A stretch of 60,019 nucleotides of DNA from Lysobacteraceae bacterium PS02340 (GCA_029959605.1 JASCOC010000017.1:1-60019); one strand, 5' to 3'; counted from the first letter of the stretch, positions 28,827 to 38,394 are shown. Program-made: numbers and translations. Notes: a model not told the origin generated them from the letters alone.

Positions 28827-31199
28827 ATGTCTGAGAAATTGCTTGTACGTCGTGCCGCGGTCCTCGGCGCGGGTGTCATGGGCGCGCAGATCGCCGCGCA
28901 CCTGACCAACGCCGGGATCGACACGGTCCTGTTCGACCTGCCGGCCAAGGAAGGCGACAAGGACGGCGTGGTGCGCAAGGCGCTCGCGAACCTGGCCAAG
29001 CTGAGCCCGGCGCCGCTGAGCAGCAAGTCGCTCGCCGAGGCCATCGTCCCGGCGAACTACGAGACCGGCTTGGCCGAACTCGAAAGCTGCGACCTGATCA
29101 TCGAGGCGATTGCCGAGAAGATGGACTGGAAGCAGGACCTCTACCGCAAGATCGCCCCGCACGTGCCGGCGCATGCGGTGCTGGCCAGCAACACCTCGGG
29201 CCTTGGAATCAATGCCTTGGCGGATGTTCTTCCCGAAGAACTGCGCCACCGCTTCTGCGGCGTGCATTTCTTCAACCCGCCGCGCTACATGCATCTGGCC
29301 GAACTGATTCCGGCCAAGACCACCGACCAGTCGGTACTCGAAGGCCTCGAAACCTTCCTGACCACGCAGCTCGGCAAGGGCGTGGTCTATGCCAAGGACA
29401 CCCCGAACTTCATCGGCAACCGGATCGGCGTGTTCTCGATCCTGTCGACGATCCACCACACCCAGGAATCGAAGCTCGGTTTCGACGAGGTCGATGCGCT
29501 GACCGGGCCCCTGCTCGGCCGTCCGAAGTCGGCGACCTACCGCACCTCCGACGTCGTCGGTCTGGACACGATGTCGCACGTCATCAAGACGATGGCCGAC
29601 ACGCTGCCCGAGGACCCGTGGCACGAATACTTCTCCTCGCCCAAGTGGCTGACCGCGCTGATCGACAAGGGCGCGCTGGGCCAGAAGACCGGCGCCGGCA
29701 TCTTCCGCAAGGCGGGCAAGGACATCCTGGTCCTCGATCTTGAAAAGCAGGACTACCGCGCCTCCGACCGCAAGGCCGCCGACGAGGTCGTCGCGATCCT
29801 CAAGACCAAGGACCCGGCCGAGCGCATGGCCCAGCTGCGCGCCAGCGACCACCCGCAGGCCCAGTTCGTCTGGGCGATCCTGCGCGACCTGTTCCACTAC
29901 AGCGCCGTGCATCTGGAAGACATCGCCGAGACCGCGCGCGACGTGGATCTGGCGATCCGCTGGGGCTACGGCTGGCAGCAGGGTCCGTTCGAACTGTGGC
30001 AGGCCGCCGGCTGGAAGCAGGTCGCCGACTGGATCGCCGAGGACATCGTCGCCGGCAAGACCATGAGCAGCGCGCCGCTGCCCGACTGGGTGTTCGACGG
30101 CCGCGAGGGTGTGCACGCCGCCGAAGGCAGCTACAGCCCGTCCAAGAACGCCAAGTTGCCGCGCTCGGCGCTGCCGGTGTATCGCCGCCAGCGCTTCCCC
30201 GATCCGCTGCTGGGCGAGCGCTTCGAGCAGGGCGAGACGGTGTACGAGAACGACGGCATCCGTCTGTGGACGGACGGCGACGACATCGGCGTGATCAGCT
30301 TCAAGACCAAGATGCACACGGTCTCCGACCACGTGCTCGACGGCATCCAGGAAGCGATCGGCATCGCCGAGCGCAAGTTCAAGGGCGTGGTCATCTGGCA
30401 GCCGAAGGAGCCGTTCTCGGCCGGTGCCGATCTCGCCGGCGCGCTGGGTCTGCTGCAGGCCGGGAAGGTCGACGCGTTCGAGGCGATGGTCGAGAACTTC
30501 CAGAAGACCAGCCAGCGCATCAAGTACTCGCTGGTGCCGGTCGTCGCAGCCGTACGCGGCCTGGCGCTGGGCGGCGGCTGTGAATTCCAGATGCACAGCG
30601 CGCGCACCGTCGCGCATCTCGAAAGCTACATCGGTCTGGTCGAGGCCGGCGTCGGCCTGCTGCCGGCCGGTGGCGGCCTGAAGGAACTGGCGGTGCGTGC
30701 GTCCGAGGCCGCGGGTCCTAACGGCGACGTGTTCGCCGAACTCAAGAAGACCTTCGAGACGATCGCGATGGCCAAGGTGTCGAACTCGGCGGTCAACGCC
30801 AAGGAGCTCGGCTTGCTGCGCGCCGACGACATCGTCACCTTCAATGCGTTCGAGCTGCTGCACGTGGCGCGCCAACAGGCATCGGCGCTGGCCGAAGCCG
30901 GCTATCGCCCGCCGCTGCCCGCCCGCGCGATCCGCGTCGCCGGCGACGTCGGCATCGCCACGTTCAAGATGCTGCTGGTCAACATGCTCGAAGGCCGTTT
31001 CGTCAGCGAGTACGACTACGAGATCGCCGAGCGCATCGCCACCGTGCTGTGCGGCGGCGACGTGGACCGCAACGCGGTCGTCGACGAGGACTGGCTGATC
31101 CGTCTGGAGCGCACGCACTTCGTCGAGCTCGCCCAGCAGGAGAAAACCCAGGCGCGCATCGGCCACATGCTCAAGACCGGCAAGCCGCTTAGGAACTAG
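28827..31199 (+). CDS. 3-hydroxyacyl-CoA dehydrogenase / enoyl-CoA hydratase, inverted (FadN-type) arrangement
   Basis: Catalyses the middle two steps of fatty-acid beta-oxidation. The 790-residue protein has the NAD-binding dehydrogenase domain first (VLGAGVMGAQIAAHLTNAG near residue 12; SNTSGLGINALADVLP; HFFNPPRYMHLAELI) and the crotonase domain last (FSAGADLAGALGLL, then GGGCEFQMHSA with the catalytic glutamate). This is the reverse of E. coli FadB and matches Bacillus FadN. ATG at 28827 is preferred over 28818 because AAAGGG lies nine bases before it. The thiolase gene follows after 91 bases. Confidence 0.92.
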   Translation: MSEKLLVRRAAVLGAGVMGAQIAAHLTNAGIDTVLFDLPAKEGDKDGVVRKALANLAKLSPAPLSSKSLAEAIVPANYETGLAELESCDLIIEAIAEKMDWKQDLYRKIAPHVPAHAVLASNTSGLGINALADVLPEELRHRFCGVHFFNPPRYMHLAELIPAKTTDQSVLEGLETFLTTQLGKGVVYAKDTPNFIGNRIGVFSILSTIHHTQESKLGFDEVDALTGPLLGRPKSATYRTSDVVGLDTMSHVIKTMADTLPEDPWHEYFSSPKWLTALIDKGALGQKTGAGIFRKAGKDILVLDLEKQDYRASDRKAADEVVAILKTKDPAERMAQLRASDHPQAQFVWAILRDLFHYSAVHLEDIAETARDVDLAIRWGYGWQQGPFELWQAAGWKQVADWIAEDIVAGKTMSSAPLPDWVFDGREGVHAAEGSYSPSKNAKLPRSALPVYRRQRFPDPLLGERFEQGETVYENDGIRLWTDGDDIGVISFKTKMHTVSDHVLDGIQEAIGIAERKFKGVVIWQPKEPFSAGADLAGALGLLQAGKVDAFEAMVENFQKTSQRIKYSLVPVVAAVRGLALGGGCEFQMHSARTVAHLESYIGLVEAGVGLLPAGGGLKELAVRASEAAGPNGDVFAELKKTFETIAMAKVSNSAVNAKELGLLRADDIVTFNAFELLHVARQQASALAEAGYRPPLPARAIRVAGDVGIATFKMLLVNMLEGRFVSEYDYEIAERIATVLCGGDVDRNAVVDEDWLIRLERTHFVELAQQEKTQARIGHMLKTGKPLRN

Positions 31200-31290
31200 T
31201 GAGGACGTCAGGCGCGCAGTGCGCGCGAAGCGTCAGTCGAAGCAAACCGGCTGACGCCCTCACCCCCTCACTCACTTACGAGACCATTCC

Positions 31291-32496
31291 ATGAGCAAGC
31301 AGATCCAGGACGCCTACATCGTCGCCGCCACCCGCACCCCGGTGGGCAAGGCGCCGAAGGGCGTGTTCCGTAACACCCGTCCCGACGACATGCTCGCGCA
31401 CGTGCTCAAAGCCGTCGTCGCGCAGGCGCCGGGCATCGACGTCAACCGCATCGATGACGCCGTGATCGGCTGTGCGATGCCCGAGGGCGAGCAAGGCATG
31501 AACGTGGCGCGCATCGGCGTGCTGCTGGCCGGCCTGCCCGATACCGTCGCCGCGCAGACCATCAACCGCTTCTGCTCGTCCGGCCTGCAGGCCGTCGCGC
31601 TGGCGGCGAACGAGATCCGCCTCGGCAACGCCGATCTGATGCTCGCCGGCGGCACCGAATCGATGTCGATGGTGCCGATGATGGGCAACAAGGTTGCGCT
31701 GAGCCCGAGCGTGTTCAAGGACGACCACGTCGCGATCGCCTACGGCATGGGCATCACCGCCGAGAAGGTTGCCGAGGAATGGAAGGTCTCGCGCGAGGAC
31801 CAGGACGCGTTCGCCCTCGCCTCGCACCAGAAGGCCATGGCCGCGATCCAGGCCGGCGAGTTCAAGGACGAGATCAGTCCCTACGAAATCGTTTCCCACC
31901 AGCCCGACCTCGCCGGCAATGCCGTGCGTCTGAAGACGCTGATGGTCGACACCGATGAAGGTCCGCGCCAGGACTCGTCGATCGAAGGTCTGGCCAAGCT
32001 GCGCCCGGTGTTCCGCAACGGCCAGTTCGGCGGCTCGGTGACGGCCGGCAACAGCTCGCAGATGAGCGACGGTGCCGCGGGCATCCTGCTCGCCTCGAGC
32101 CGCGCGGTGCAGGACTACGGCCTGAAGCCGCTGGCGCGTTTCGTCAGCTTCGCCGTCGCCGGCGTGCGCCCGGAAGTCATGGGCATCGGCCCGATCGCGG
32201 CGATTCCGAAGGCACTGGCGCAGGCCGGACTCACGCTCGACGACATCGACTGGATCGAACTCAACGAAGCCTTCGCCGCGCAGGCGCTGGCGGTGATCCG
32301 CGACAGCAAGCTCGACCCGTCGAAGGTCAATCCGCTGGGCGGCGCGATCGCGCTGGGCCATCCGCTGGGCGCGACCGGTGCGATCCGCACCGCGACGATC
32401 GTCCACGGCATGCGTCGTCGCAAGAAGCGCTATGGCCTGGTGACGATGTGCATCGGCACGGGCATGGGCGCGGCGGGTGTGATCGAGGCGCTTTGA
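31291..32496 (+). CDS. fadA: Acetyl-CoA C-acyltransferase (3-ketoacyl-CoA thiolase)
   Basis: Final step of beta-oxidation: releases acetyl-CoA from 3-ketoacyl-CoA. The 401-residue thiolase has the nucleophilic cysteine in NRFCSSGLQA, the histidine in GGAIALGHPLGATGA, and the second cysteine in CIGTGMGAAG. It directly follows the FadN-type protein and presumably works with it. In Bacillus the same pair is fadN-fadA. A terminator lies downstream at 32663-32687. Confidence 0.94.
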   Translation: MSKQIQDAYIVAATRTPVGKAPKGVFRNTRPDDMLAHVLKAVVAQAPGIDVNRIDDAVIGCAMPEGEQGMNVARIGVLLAGLPDTVAAQTINRFCSSGLQAVALAANEIRLGNADLMLAGGTESMSMVPMMGNKVALSPSVFKDDHVAIAYGMGITAEKVAEEWKVSREDQDAFALASHQKAMAAIQAGEFKDEISPYEIVSHQPDLAGNAVRLKTLMVDTDEGPRQDSSIEGLAKLRPVFRNGQFGGSVTAGNSSQMSDGAAGILLASSRAVQDYGLKPLARFVSFAVAGVRPEVMGIGPIAAIPKALAQAGLTLDDIDWIELNEAFAAQALAVIRDSKLDPSKVNPLGGAIALGHPLGATGAIRTATIVHGMRRRKKRYGLVTMCIGTGMGAAGVIEAL

Positions 32497-32529
32497 GGGC
32501 CTGGTAGAGAAAGCACTAGATCAACATGG

Positions 32530-32549
32530 ATCCCAGTCTCCGCTGGGAT
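32530..32549. repeat. Short palindromic intergenic repeat (ATCCCAG/CTGGGAT)
   Basis: ATCCCAG (32530-32536) pairs with CTGGGAT (32543-32549) and is followed by GACG. The layout TGGATCCCAG...CTGGGATGACG is like one end of the 121-base element at 42166-42286 with different arm sequence. It is probably a solo end of the same kind of dispersed repeat. Confidence 0.45.
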
Positions 32550-32662
32550 GACGACACGTGGTATTCGGCACCCGTCGCCCTAGCGGCCTTCAACAGACGA
32601 ACGTCTGGTCAAGCCGGGGTCCATATTGACCTTACGTTTAGAACGCGATCGAAGCCAAAGAA

Positions 32663-32687
32663 AAAGCCCCGGCATTGCCGGGGCTTT
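32663..32687. terminator. Bidirectional terminator between fadA and the OmpA lipoprotein gene
   Basis: AAAGCCCCGGC (32663-32673) and GCCGGGGCTTT (32677-32687) form an 11-pair hairpin with an ATT loop, flanked by A-rich sequence on the left and TTTCTTT on the right. It serves both converging genes. Confidence 0.92.
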
Positions 32688-32708
32688 CTTTGTGCAACGC
32701 GCAGCCGG

Positions 32709-33386
32709 TTACGACTGCAGCGGGATCACGCGGATCTCGACGCGGCGGTTCAGCGCGCGGCCCTGCTCGGTGCTGTTGTCGGCCACCGGGCGGGTCTTGC
32801 CGAAGCCCACGATCTCGAAGCGCTGGCGCAGCAGGCCCTGACCGATCAGGTAATTGCCCACCGAATCCGCACGCTGCTGCGAAAGACGCTGATTGACCGC
32901 GTCGGTGCCGACGCTGTCGGTGTGGCCCGAGATCTCCACGATCGTCTGGTCGTACTCGGCCAGCGTGCGCGCGACGTTGTTGAGCGCGGGGTAGAACTGC
33001 GACTTGAGATCGGCCTTGCCGAAGTCGAAGGTCACGCCGTCAGGCAGGTTGAGCTTGATGACATCGCCATCGCGATCGACCTGGATGCCGGTGCCCTGGG
33101 TCTGACGACGCAGCTCGGCTTCCTGACGATCCTGGTAGACACCCACCGCACCGCCGGCGAGGCCGCCGACACCCGCGCCGACCATCGCGCGCTGACGGCG
33201 CTCGGTCGCATCGCCACCGCTGAGCAGGCCGGCAACCGCCCCGATGCCCGCGCCGATCAGCGCGTTGTTGCGGGTGCGATTCGGATCGTCCGGTGCATTG
33301 GTCTGGCCGGTGTACGTGGCGCAGCTGGACAGCAGCAGGGTGCTGGCGAGCGCGGTGGTGAGGCCTGCAGTGGTGAGTCTGCGCAT
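32709..33386 (-). CDS. OmpA-family lipoprotein (YiaD-like)
   Basis: A 225-residue outer-membrane lipoprotein that probably anchors the envelope to peptidoglycan. It has a signal peptide with lipobox LSSC, a glycine-zipper segment (ALIGAGIGAVAGLLSGG, then GAGVGGLAGGAVG), and a C-terminal OmpA domain with the peptidoglycan-binding pattern ISGHTDSVGTDAVNQRLSQQ and NRRVEIRV. The ATG at 33386 has AGGAG about ten bases upstream. The frame is open further upstream but lacks a better start. Confidence 0.92.
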   Translation of the reverse strand: MRRLTTAGLTTALASTLLLSSCATYTGQTNAPDDPNRTRNNALIGAGIGAVAGLLSGGDATERRQRAMVGAGVGGLAGGAVGVYQDRQEAELRRQTQGTGIQVDRDGDVIKLNLPDGVTFDFGKADLKSQFYPALNNVARTLAEYDQTIVEISGHTDSVGTDAVNQRLSQQRADSVGNYLIGQGLLRQRFEIVGFGKTRPVADNSTEQGRALNRRVEIRVIPLQS

Positions 33387-33534
33387 GGTGTCGGTCTCCT
33401 GGTGTCCGGTGCGGGCGAAGGTGCCCGGAACGTTGAAATCGGAGCCGAACTTAGCGTGTTCAGAATGCACGCGGGGTGACGGGGTGTGCGTCCGGACGGA
33501 CATCGTTCAGCACGAATGTCCGTGCAGCGCACCG

Positions 33535-35013
33535 TCAATCGAGCATCGCTTCTGCAGCCTGTGCGTCGAGTGCCCGCGACCAGTCGCCCATCATCGCCAG
33601 ATACAGCAGCGTGTCGAACTCGCGCCGGAAGTGGGCGATCGCGGCATCGGGATCGGGCACCAGACGCGCATCGGCGACGAGGCCGAAATGCACGCGGTTG
33701 TCGTAGCTCAGGATCGACAGGCCGATACCGATCGACCCCGTCTGCGGCACCCAGAACATCATCTCGCGCAGCGCGCAGCCGGCAAGGTACAGCGGTTGCT
33801 GCGGGCCGGGCACGTTGGTCGCGACCGCCGAGGCCTTGCGGCTGAAAAGATCCAGCGCGATGCCCTGCGCCGATTGCGGCGCCATGCCCAGCGCGGCCAG
33901 CAGACCGTAGGCGACGATCGCCTGGCGCGAATCCTTGAGCTCGCGCATGCAGTTCGCCACGCGTTCGAGCCGGCGCGCGGGATTGGCTTCGCCGACCGGC
34001 AGGTCGAGGAACACGAGACCGAAGTGGTTGCCGAGCTTCTTCGCGTGTTCCAGCGGACGCAGATTCACCGGCACCGTCGCGCGCAGGGTCATGCCGTCCG
34101 GATCAGCCCCGCGTTCGCGCATGTAACCGCGCAGCGCGCCGGCGGCCGCAGCCATCAGCACGTCGTTGACGGTGCAGTCGAACGCGCGGCCCACCGCTTT
34201 GACTTCGTCCAGGCACAGCGGTTCGGCCCACGCGACGCGCTTGCTGACACCGAGCTCGCCGCGCAGCAGCGACGGCGGATCGTCGGACAGCGACAGCGCG
34301 TACAGCAGTTCGCGCGCGATCTCGCCACCCTCGCGCGCCAGCATGTTGGCCAGTGTCGGATCGCGGTACATCGCCATGCCGCGATCGAGCACCTGCCCAC
34401 CGAGCTTCCTGTAGCGCGCCACCGCGCCGACGCGTCGCTCCACACCGGCGCCGTCCGTCTTGAGCCAGGCCTGCGGCAGGGTCTGCGCAGGCTGCGGATG
34501 GCGCTCGGTATCGGTCAGCGACAGCAGCACCTGTACCAGCGCAATGCCGTCGGCATAGCAGTGATGGATGCGCGCGACCATCGCCGAACCGCCGGCGTAA
34601 TCCTCGACCAGATGGAACTGCCATCGCGGTTTGCCGGGATCGAGCGGCGTCGAGGCGAGTTCGCCGGTGAACGCTTCGAGTGCGCGTTTTTCCTCGAGCG
34701 CGCTGCTACCGGCGACGCGGCCCGGCAAGGCTGCGCGCCGCACGTGCCAGTCGAGGTCGAAATGCGCATCCTCGATCCAGGTCGCGCCGGTCGCGGCGTC
34801 GACGGCCTTCTGCCGGAACCGCGCGTAGGCGAGGAAGCGTTCGTCGACCAGCGCGCGCAGGGCGTCCACCGGCATCCGCTCGGTGAACACCAGCACGGCG
34901 GTGATCATCATCGGATTGGTCGGCCGCTCCATGCGCAGCCATGCGGTGTCGACCCGCGTCATCGGCTGGCGGCGCAGGCGCCTGCGGCGTGGTGGTGCGG
35001 CGGTCTCGGCCAT
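33535..35013 (-). CDS. Wax ester synthase / diacylglycerol acyltransferase-like protein (WS/DGAT)
   Basis: Transfers acyl groups from acyl-CoA to alcohols or diacylglycerol, making storage lipids, or acts on other acceptors. The 492-residue protein has the acyltransferase motif HHCYADG (H150, H151, D155) and the family C-terminal domain (ATNVPGPQQPLYLAG). The N-terminus is arginine-rich. The ATG at 35013 has GGAGG six bases upstream. No fatty alcohol-forming reductase lies beside it, so wax or triacylglycerol production is unproven; many proteobacterial members have unknown acceptors. Confidence 0.88.
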   Translation of the reverse strand: MAETAAPPRRRRLRRQPMTRVDTAWLRMERPTNPMMITAVLVFTERMPVDALRALVDERFLAYARFRQKAVDAATGATWIEDAHFDLDWHVRRAALPGRVAGSSALEEKRALEAFTGELASTPLDPGKPRWQFHLVEDYAGGSAMVARIHHCYADGIALVQVLLSLTDTERHPQPAQTLPQAWLKTDGAGVERRVGAVARYRKLGGQVLDRGMAMYRDPTLANMLAREGGEIARELLYALSLSDDPPSLLRGELGVSKRVAWAEPLCLDEVKAVGRAFDCTVNDVLMAAAAGALRGYMRERGADPDGMTLRATVPVNLRPLEHAKKLGNHFGLVFLDLPVGEANPARRLERVANCMRELKDSRQAIVAYGLLAALGMAPQSAQGIALDLFSRKASAVATNVPGPQQPLYLAGCALREMMFWVPQTGSIGIGLSILSYDNRVHFGLVADARLVPDPDAAIAHFRREFDTLLYLAMMGDWSRALDAQAAEAMLD

Positions 35014-35075
35014 CTCCCCTCCCAAGAAGTCAGCCGGCCGAGTGGATCATGCGACCGCGGCAGGGTCAACGCGCG

Positions 35076-36491
35076 TCAGCGCGAGGCCTGGTAGGCAGCC
35101 AGCGCGGCTTCGCGGCCGGCGGCGAGATCGACGATCGGCTCGGCAGGGTAATCGGGCGCGACCGACTTCAGCAGATCGGGATCGGTCCACGGACTGAAGC
35201 GCAGCGGCACCGGCAGGCCGGCGAGCTCGGGCACCCAGCGCGCAATGTAGCTGCCGTCGGGATCGAACTTCTGCGCCTGCGTGACCGGATTGAACACGCG
35301 GAAATACGGCGAGGCGTCCGCGCCGGTGCCGCCGATCCACTGCCAGCCCAGGGTGTTGTTGGCGAGATCCGCATCGACCAGCGTGTCCCAGAACCAGCGC
35401 GCGCCTTCGCGCCAGTGGATGCGCATGTGCTTGCACAGCCAGCTGCCGACGATCATGCGCACGCGGTTGTGCATCCAGCCGACGTGCCAGAGCTCGCGCA
35501 GGCCGGCGTCGACGATCGGCACACCGGTACGTCCGTGCTTCCAGGCGTCGAGCGCGGCCGGCTCGACACGCGCCCACGGGAACCGCTCGAAGCGCGGATT
35601 GAAGTTCTGCTCCGGCGTCTTCGGAAAATGGTGCAGCAGATGATGGGCGAACTCGCGCCAGCCCAGCTCGCGCACGTAGGCATCGATATCGGGCGCGGTG
35701 GATGCGGTCCGTTCGGCTTCGAGCGCGGCGACGACGCGCCAGGGCGCGATCTCGCCGAAATGCAGATGCGGCGACAGGCGCGAGGTGCCGGCCTGGTCGG
35801 GACGATCGCGACTCGCGCGATAGCCGCGCAGCGCGCCGTCGATGAAGACCTCCAGCGCCTCGTGCGCGCCGGCCTCGCCTGGCTCCCAGAACGTCCAGAA
35901 GCCGGCGTCCCAGTCCAGCGTCGGCGCCAGCTGCAGGTCGTCGAGTGCGACGCCCGACGGCCCGGTGTCCACGGCGGGCAGGGTGCGCGGCGCATCCCAG
36001 GTGTCGGGCAGATTCAGCTCGGTCAGCGCCTTGCGCCAGAACGGGGTGAATACTTTGTAGGGCCCGCCCTGCCCGGTCTGCAGCGACCAGGGCTCGAGCA
36101 TCAGTGCGCCGTTGTGGCTTTCGGCGCGCACGCCGGATTCGCGCAGATCGCGCTTGATCCCGGTGTCACGCGTTTCGATCGCGGGATCGTAGCGCCGGTT
36201 CCAGAACACGGCCTCGGCCTCGCAGGTGTCGACCAGCGTCTCGAGCGTCGCATGGCTGGGGCCATGGAACAGGCGCAGCCGGCTGCCGCGCTTGCGCAAC
36301 TCGGCGTCCAACGCGGCCAGCGAGCGGTGGCGCCAGGCGTTCGAGGCCGCGCCCGGGGCCCAGTCGCCCTCTTCGTCGGGCGCGTGGATGTACACGCAGA
36401 CCGGCGCGAGGCCCGCATCCAGTGCGGCGCGCAGGGCTGGATTGTCATCGAGTCGCAGGTCGTTCCGGAACCAGACGATCGCGTTTGCCAA
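35076..36491 (-). CDS. phrB: Deoxyribodipyrimidine photo-lyase (CPD photolyase)
   Basis: Repairs UV-induced cyclobutane pyrimidine dimers with blue light and FAD. The 471-residue protein has the N-terminal antenna domain (AIVWFRNDLRLDDNPAL) and the C-terminal FAD domain (TSRLSPHLHFGEI, then GVPIVDAGLRELWHVGWMHN and WFWDTLVDADLANNTLGWQW with the electron-transfer tryptophans). I chose the TTG at 36491 because GGGGAG lies eight bases before it and the antenna domain starts right after. The ATG at 36527 would add 12 basic residues. Confidence 0.93.
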   Translation of the reverse strand: MANAIVWFRNDLRLDDNPALRAALDAGLAPVCVYIHAPDEEGDWAPGAASNAWRHRSLAALDAELRKRGSRLRLFHGPSHATLETLVDTCEAEAVFWNRRYDPAIETRDTGIKRDLRESGVRAESHNGALMLEPWSLQTGQGGPYKVFTPFWRKALTELNLPDTWDAPRTLPAVDTGPSGVALDDLQLAPTLDWDAGFWTFWEPGEAGAHEALEVFIDGALRGYRASRDRPDQAGTSRLSPHLHFGEIAPWRVVAALEAERTASTAPDIDAYVRELGWREFAHHLLHHFPKTPEQNFNPRFERFPWARVEPAALDAWKHGRTGVPIVDAGLRELWHVGWMHNRVRMIVGSWLCKHMRIHWREGARWFWDTLVDADLANNTLGWQWIGGTGADASPYFRVFNPVTQAQKFDPDGSYIARWVPELAGLPVPLRFSPWTDPDLLKSVAPDYPAEPIVDLAAGREAALAAYQASR

Positions 36492-36688
36492 AGCGCCTCT
36501 CCCCTTGCGCCGAACCGCGGCGGACATTCTCTGAATAGGCGTGAGGATCGTGAGAAACCGGTGTCTTGTAAACCTCGGCGAACGTGGAAGCAGGCGAACA
36601 CCGGCCAGCGCGGCCGGTGTCTTCGAAGCGGATCGGTCACAATGTCGGGCTTGCGAACGCGTGTCCGCGTCTGAGAGCCGATTCCCCT

Positions 36689-37129
36689 GTGACTGCCAAC
36701 AAGTTCCCCCTCGAAGCCAGCCCCGCCGATGCCCAGCGCGCGATCGCCGAAGAGTTCGCCTTCTTCGGCGACTGGTCCGAGCGCTACCAGTACCTGATCG
36801 ATCTGGGCCGCAAGCTGCCCGAGTTTCCCGATGCATTGAAGACCGAAGAACACCGTCTGCACGGCTGCCAGTCGATGGTCTGGATCGTCGCCTCCGGTGA
36901 CGCCGAGCGTCTCGACTTCGCCGCCGCCAGCGATTCGGCGATCGTTTCCGGCCTGATCTATCTCGCCTTGCGCGTCTACAGTGGCCGCAGCGCGCGTGAG
37001 ATCGTCGATACCGATGCCGATTACATCGGCGACATCGGGCTGGCGAAGCACCTGTCGCCGAGCCGCAACAACGGTCTGGCCGCCCTGCTCGCCTTCATCC
37101 GCGACCGCGCGCAGCGCGCGTTGGCGTGA
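36689..37129 (+). CDS. sufE: Cysteine desulfuration acceptor SufE
   Basis: Accepts persulfide sulfur from a cysteine desulfurase for Fe-S cluster assembly. The 146-residue protein has the acceptor cysteine in LHGCQSMVW and the conserved SRNNGL segment near the C-terminus. The start is GTG at 36689, setting a typical length. No sufS, sufB or sufC is adjacent. Its stop overlaps the MFS start (GTGA). Confidence 0.92.
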   Translation: MTANKFPLEASPADAQRAIAEEFAFFGDWSERYQYLIDLGRKLPEFPDALKTEEHRLHGCQSMVWIVASGDAERLDFAAASDSAIVSGLIYLALRVYSGRSAREIVDTDADYIGDIGLAKHLSPSRNNGLAALLAFIRDRAQRALA

Positions 37130-38394
37130 GCACCGCGCCGCCGCCGGAACCCGACGAACCCGGCGTCACCGATAGCAGCCGCGCGGCGCCGCTGCGCAAC
37201 CGCAACTTCCGCGCCCTGCTGGGCTACCGCATCTTCACGATCCTGTCCTACCAGATCGTCGCGGTCACGGCCGGCTGGCACATCTACGCCGAGACCGGCA
37301 ATCCGTGGATGCTCGGCCTGATCGGCCTGGCGGAGGTGCTGCCCTACTTTTGCGTCGCCCCGTTCGCGGGCTATCTGGTCGACCATCTGCCACGACGCAA
37401 GCTCGGTATGGCGGCCGCCGCGGGTCTGGCGATCACGCCGCTGCTGCTGGCGCTGCTGACCTCGGGTCTGATCGCCGGCAGCATCTGGCTGCTGTATCTG
37501 CCGATCATGCTGACCGGCATGGTCCGCGCGTTTCTCGGGCCGGTGTACAACGCGCTGTTCGCCCGGGTTCTGCCGCGCGACCAGTTCGTGCGCGGCGCGA
37601 GCTCGGGCAGCATCGTGTTCCAGAGCGCAATGGTGCTCGGCCCGGCGATCGGCGGTCTGCTGATCAAGCCGCTCGGCATTCCCGGCGTGTTCCTGCTGGC
37701 GTCGATCCTCGCGCTGGTGGTGATCGTGGTCCTCGGGCGCATGGGTGTCACCGAGCCGCCGCAGCTGCTGCAGCGCGAACCGGTGTTCGCCAGCATCGCC
37801 GAGGGCGCGCGCTTCGTGTTCGGCCACCAGATCCTGCTCGCGGCCTTGGCGCTGGACATGTTCGCGGTGCTGTTCGGCGGCGCGATCTCGCTGGCACCGG
37901 CCTTCATCCACGATATCCTGGCCTACGGGCCGGAAGGCCTGGGCATCCTGCGCAGCGCGCCTGCGCTGGGGTCGGTCGCGATGGGCATCTGGCTGGCGCG
38001 CAATCCGATCCAGCGCAACGCGGGCCGTTTCCTGCTGTTCGCGGTCGCCGGTTTCGGCCTGTGCATGATCGGCTTCGGCCTGTCGACGGCGTTCTGGCTG
38101 TCGGCGTTCTTCCTGCTGCTGTCGGGCATGTGCGACGGCGTGTCGGTGGTGATGCGCTCGACGATCATGCAGTTGTCGACGCCCGACCACATGCGCGGCC
38201 GGGTGTCGTCGATCAACGGCCTGTTCGTCGGCTCGTCGAACGAGATCGGCGCGTTCTACATGGGTTCGATGGCGCGCCTGCTCGGTCTGGTGCCGGCGGT
38301 GGTGATCGGCGGCTTCATGACGATGGGCGTGGTCGCGACGACCGCGATCAAGGCACCGAAGCTGCGCCGTCTGGATCTGCGCGACCTGCAGTGA
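37126..38394 (+). CDS. Major facilitator superfamily transporter (EntS-like efflux branch)
   Basis: A 422-residue inner-membrane protein with about ten to twelve hydrophobic helices. After a proline-rich start the family pattern RNRNFRALLGYRIFTILSYQ leads into the first helix; the MFS loop motif is seen as GYLVDHLPRRKLG near residue 80. The branch (MFS_3) includes the enterobactin exporter EntS and many drug exporters. Substrate unknown. It starts with GTG overlapping the sufE stop. The terminator at 38422-38449 follows. Confidence 0.88.
   Translation: MSTAPPPEPDEPGVTDSSRAAPLRNRNFRALLGYRIFTILSYQIVAVTAGWHIYAETGNPWMLGLIGLAEVLPYFCVAPFAGYLVDHLPRRKLGMAAAAGLAITPLLLALLTSGLIAGSIWLLYLPIMLTGMVRAFLGPVYNALFARVLPRDQFVRGASSGSIVFQSAMVLGPAIGGLLIKPLGIPGVFLLASILALVVIVVLGRMGVTEPPQLLQREPVFASIAEGARFVFGHQILLAALALDMFAVLFGGAISLAPAFIHDILAYGPEGLGILRSAPALGSVAMGIWLARNPIQRNAGRFLLFAVAGFGLCMIGFGLSTAFWLSAFFLLLSGMCDGVSVVMRSTIMQLSTPDHMRGRVSSINGLFVGSSNEIGAFYMGSMARLLGLVPAVVIGGFMTMGVVATTAIKAPKLRRLDLRDLQ

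Noticed and set aside
28101..31166. A 1021-codon minus-strand open frame opposite the fad gene
   Set aside because: Antisense of a well-supported beta-oxidation gene; no start signal or family match.
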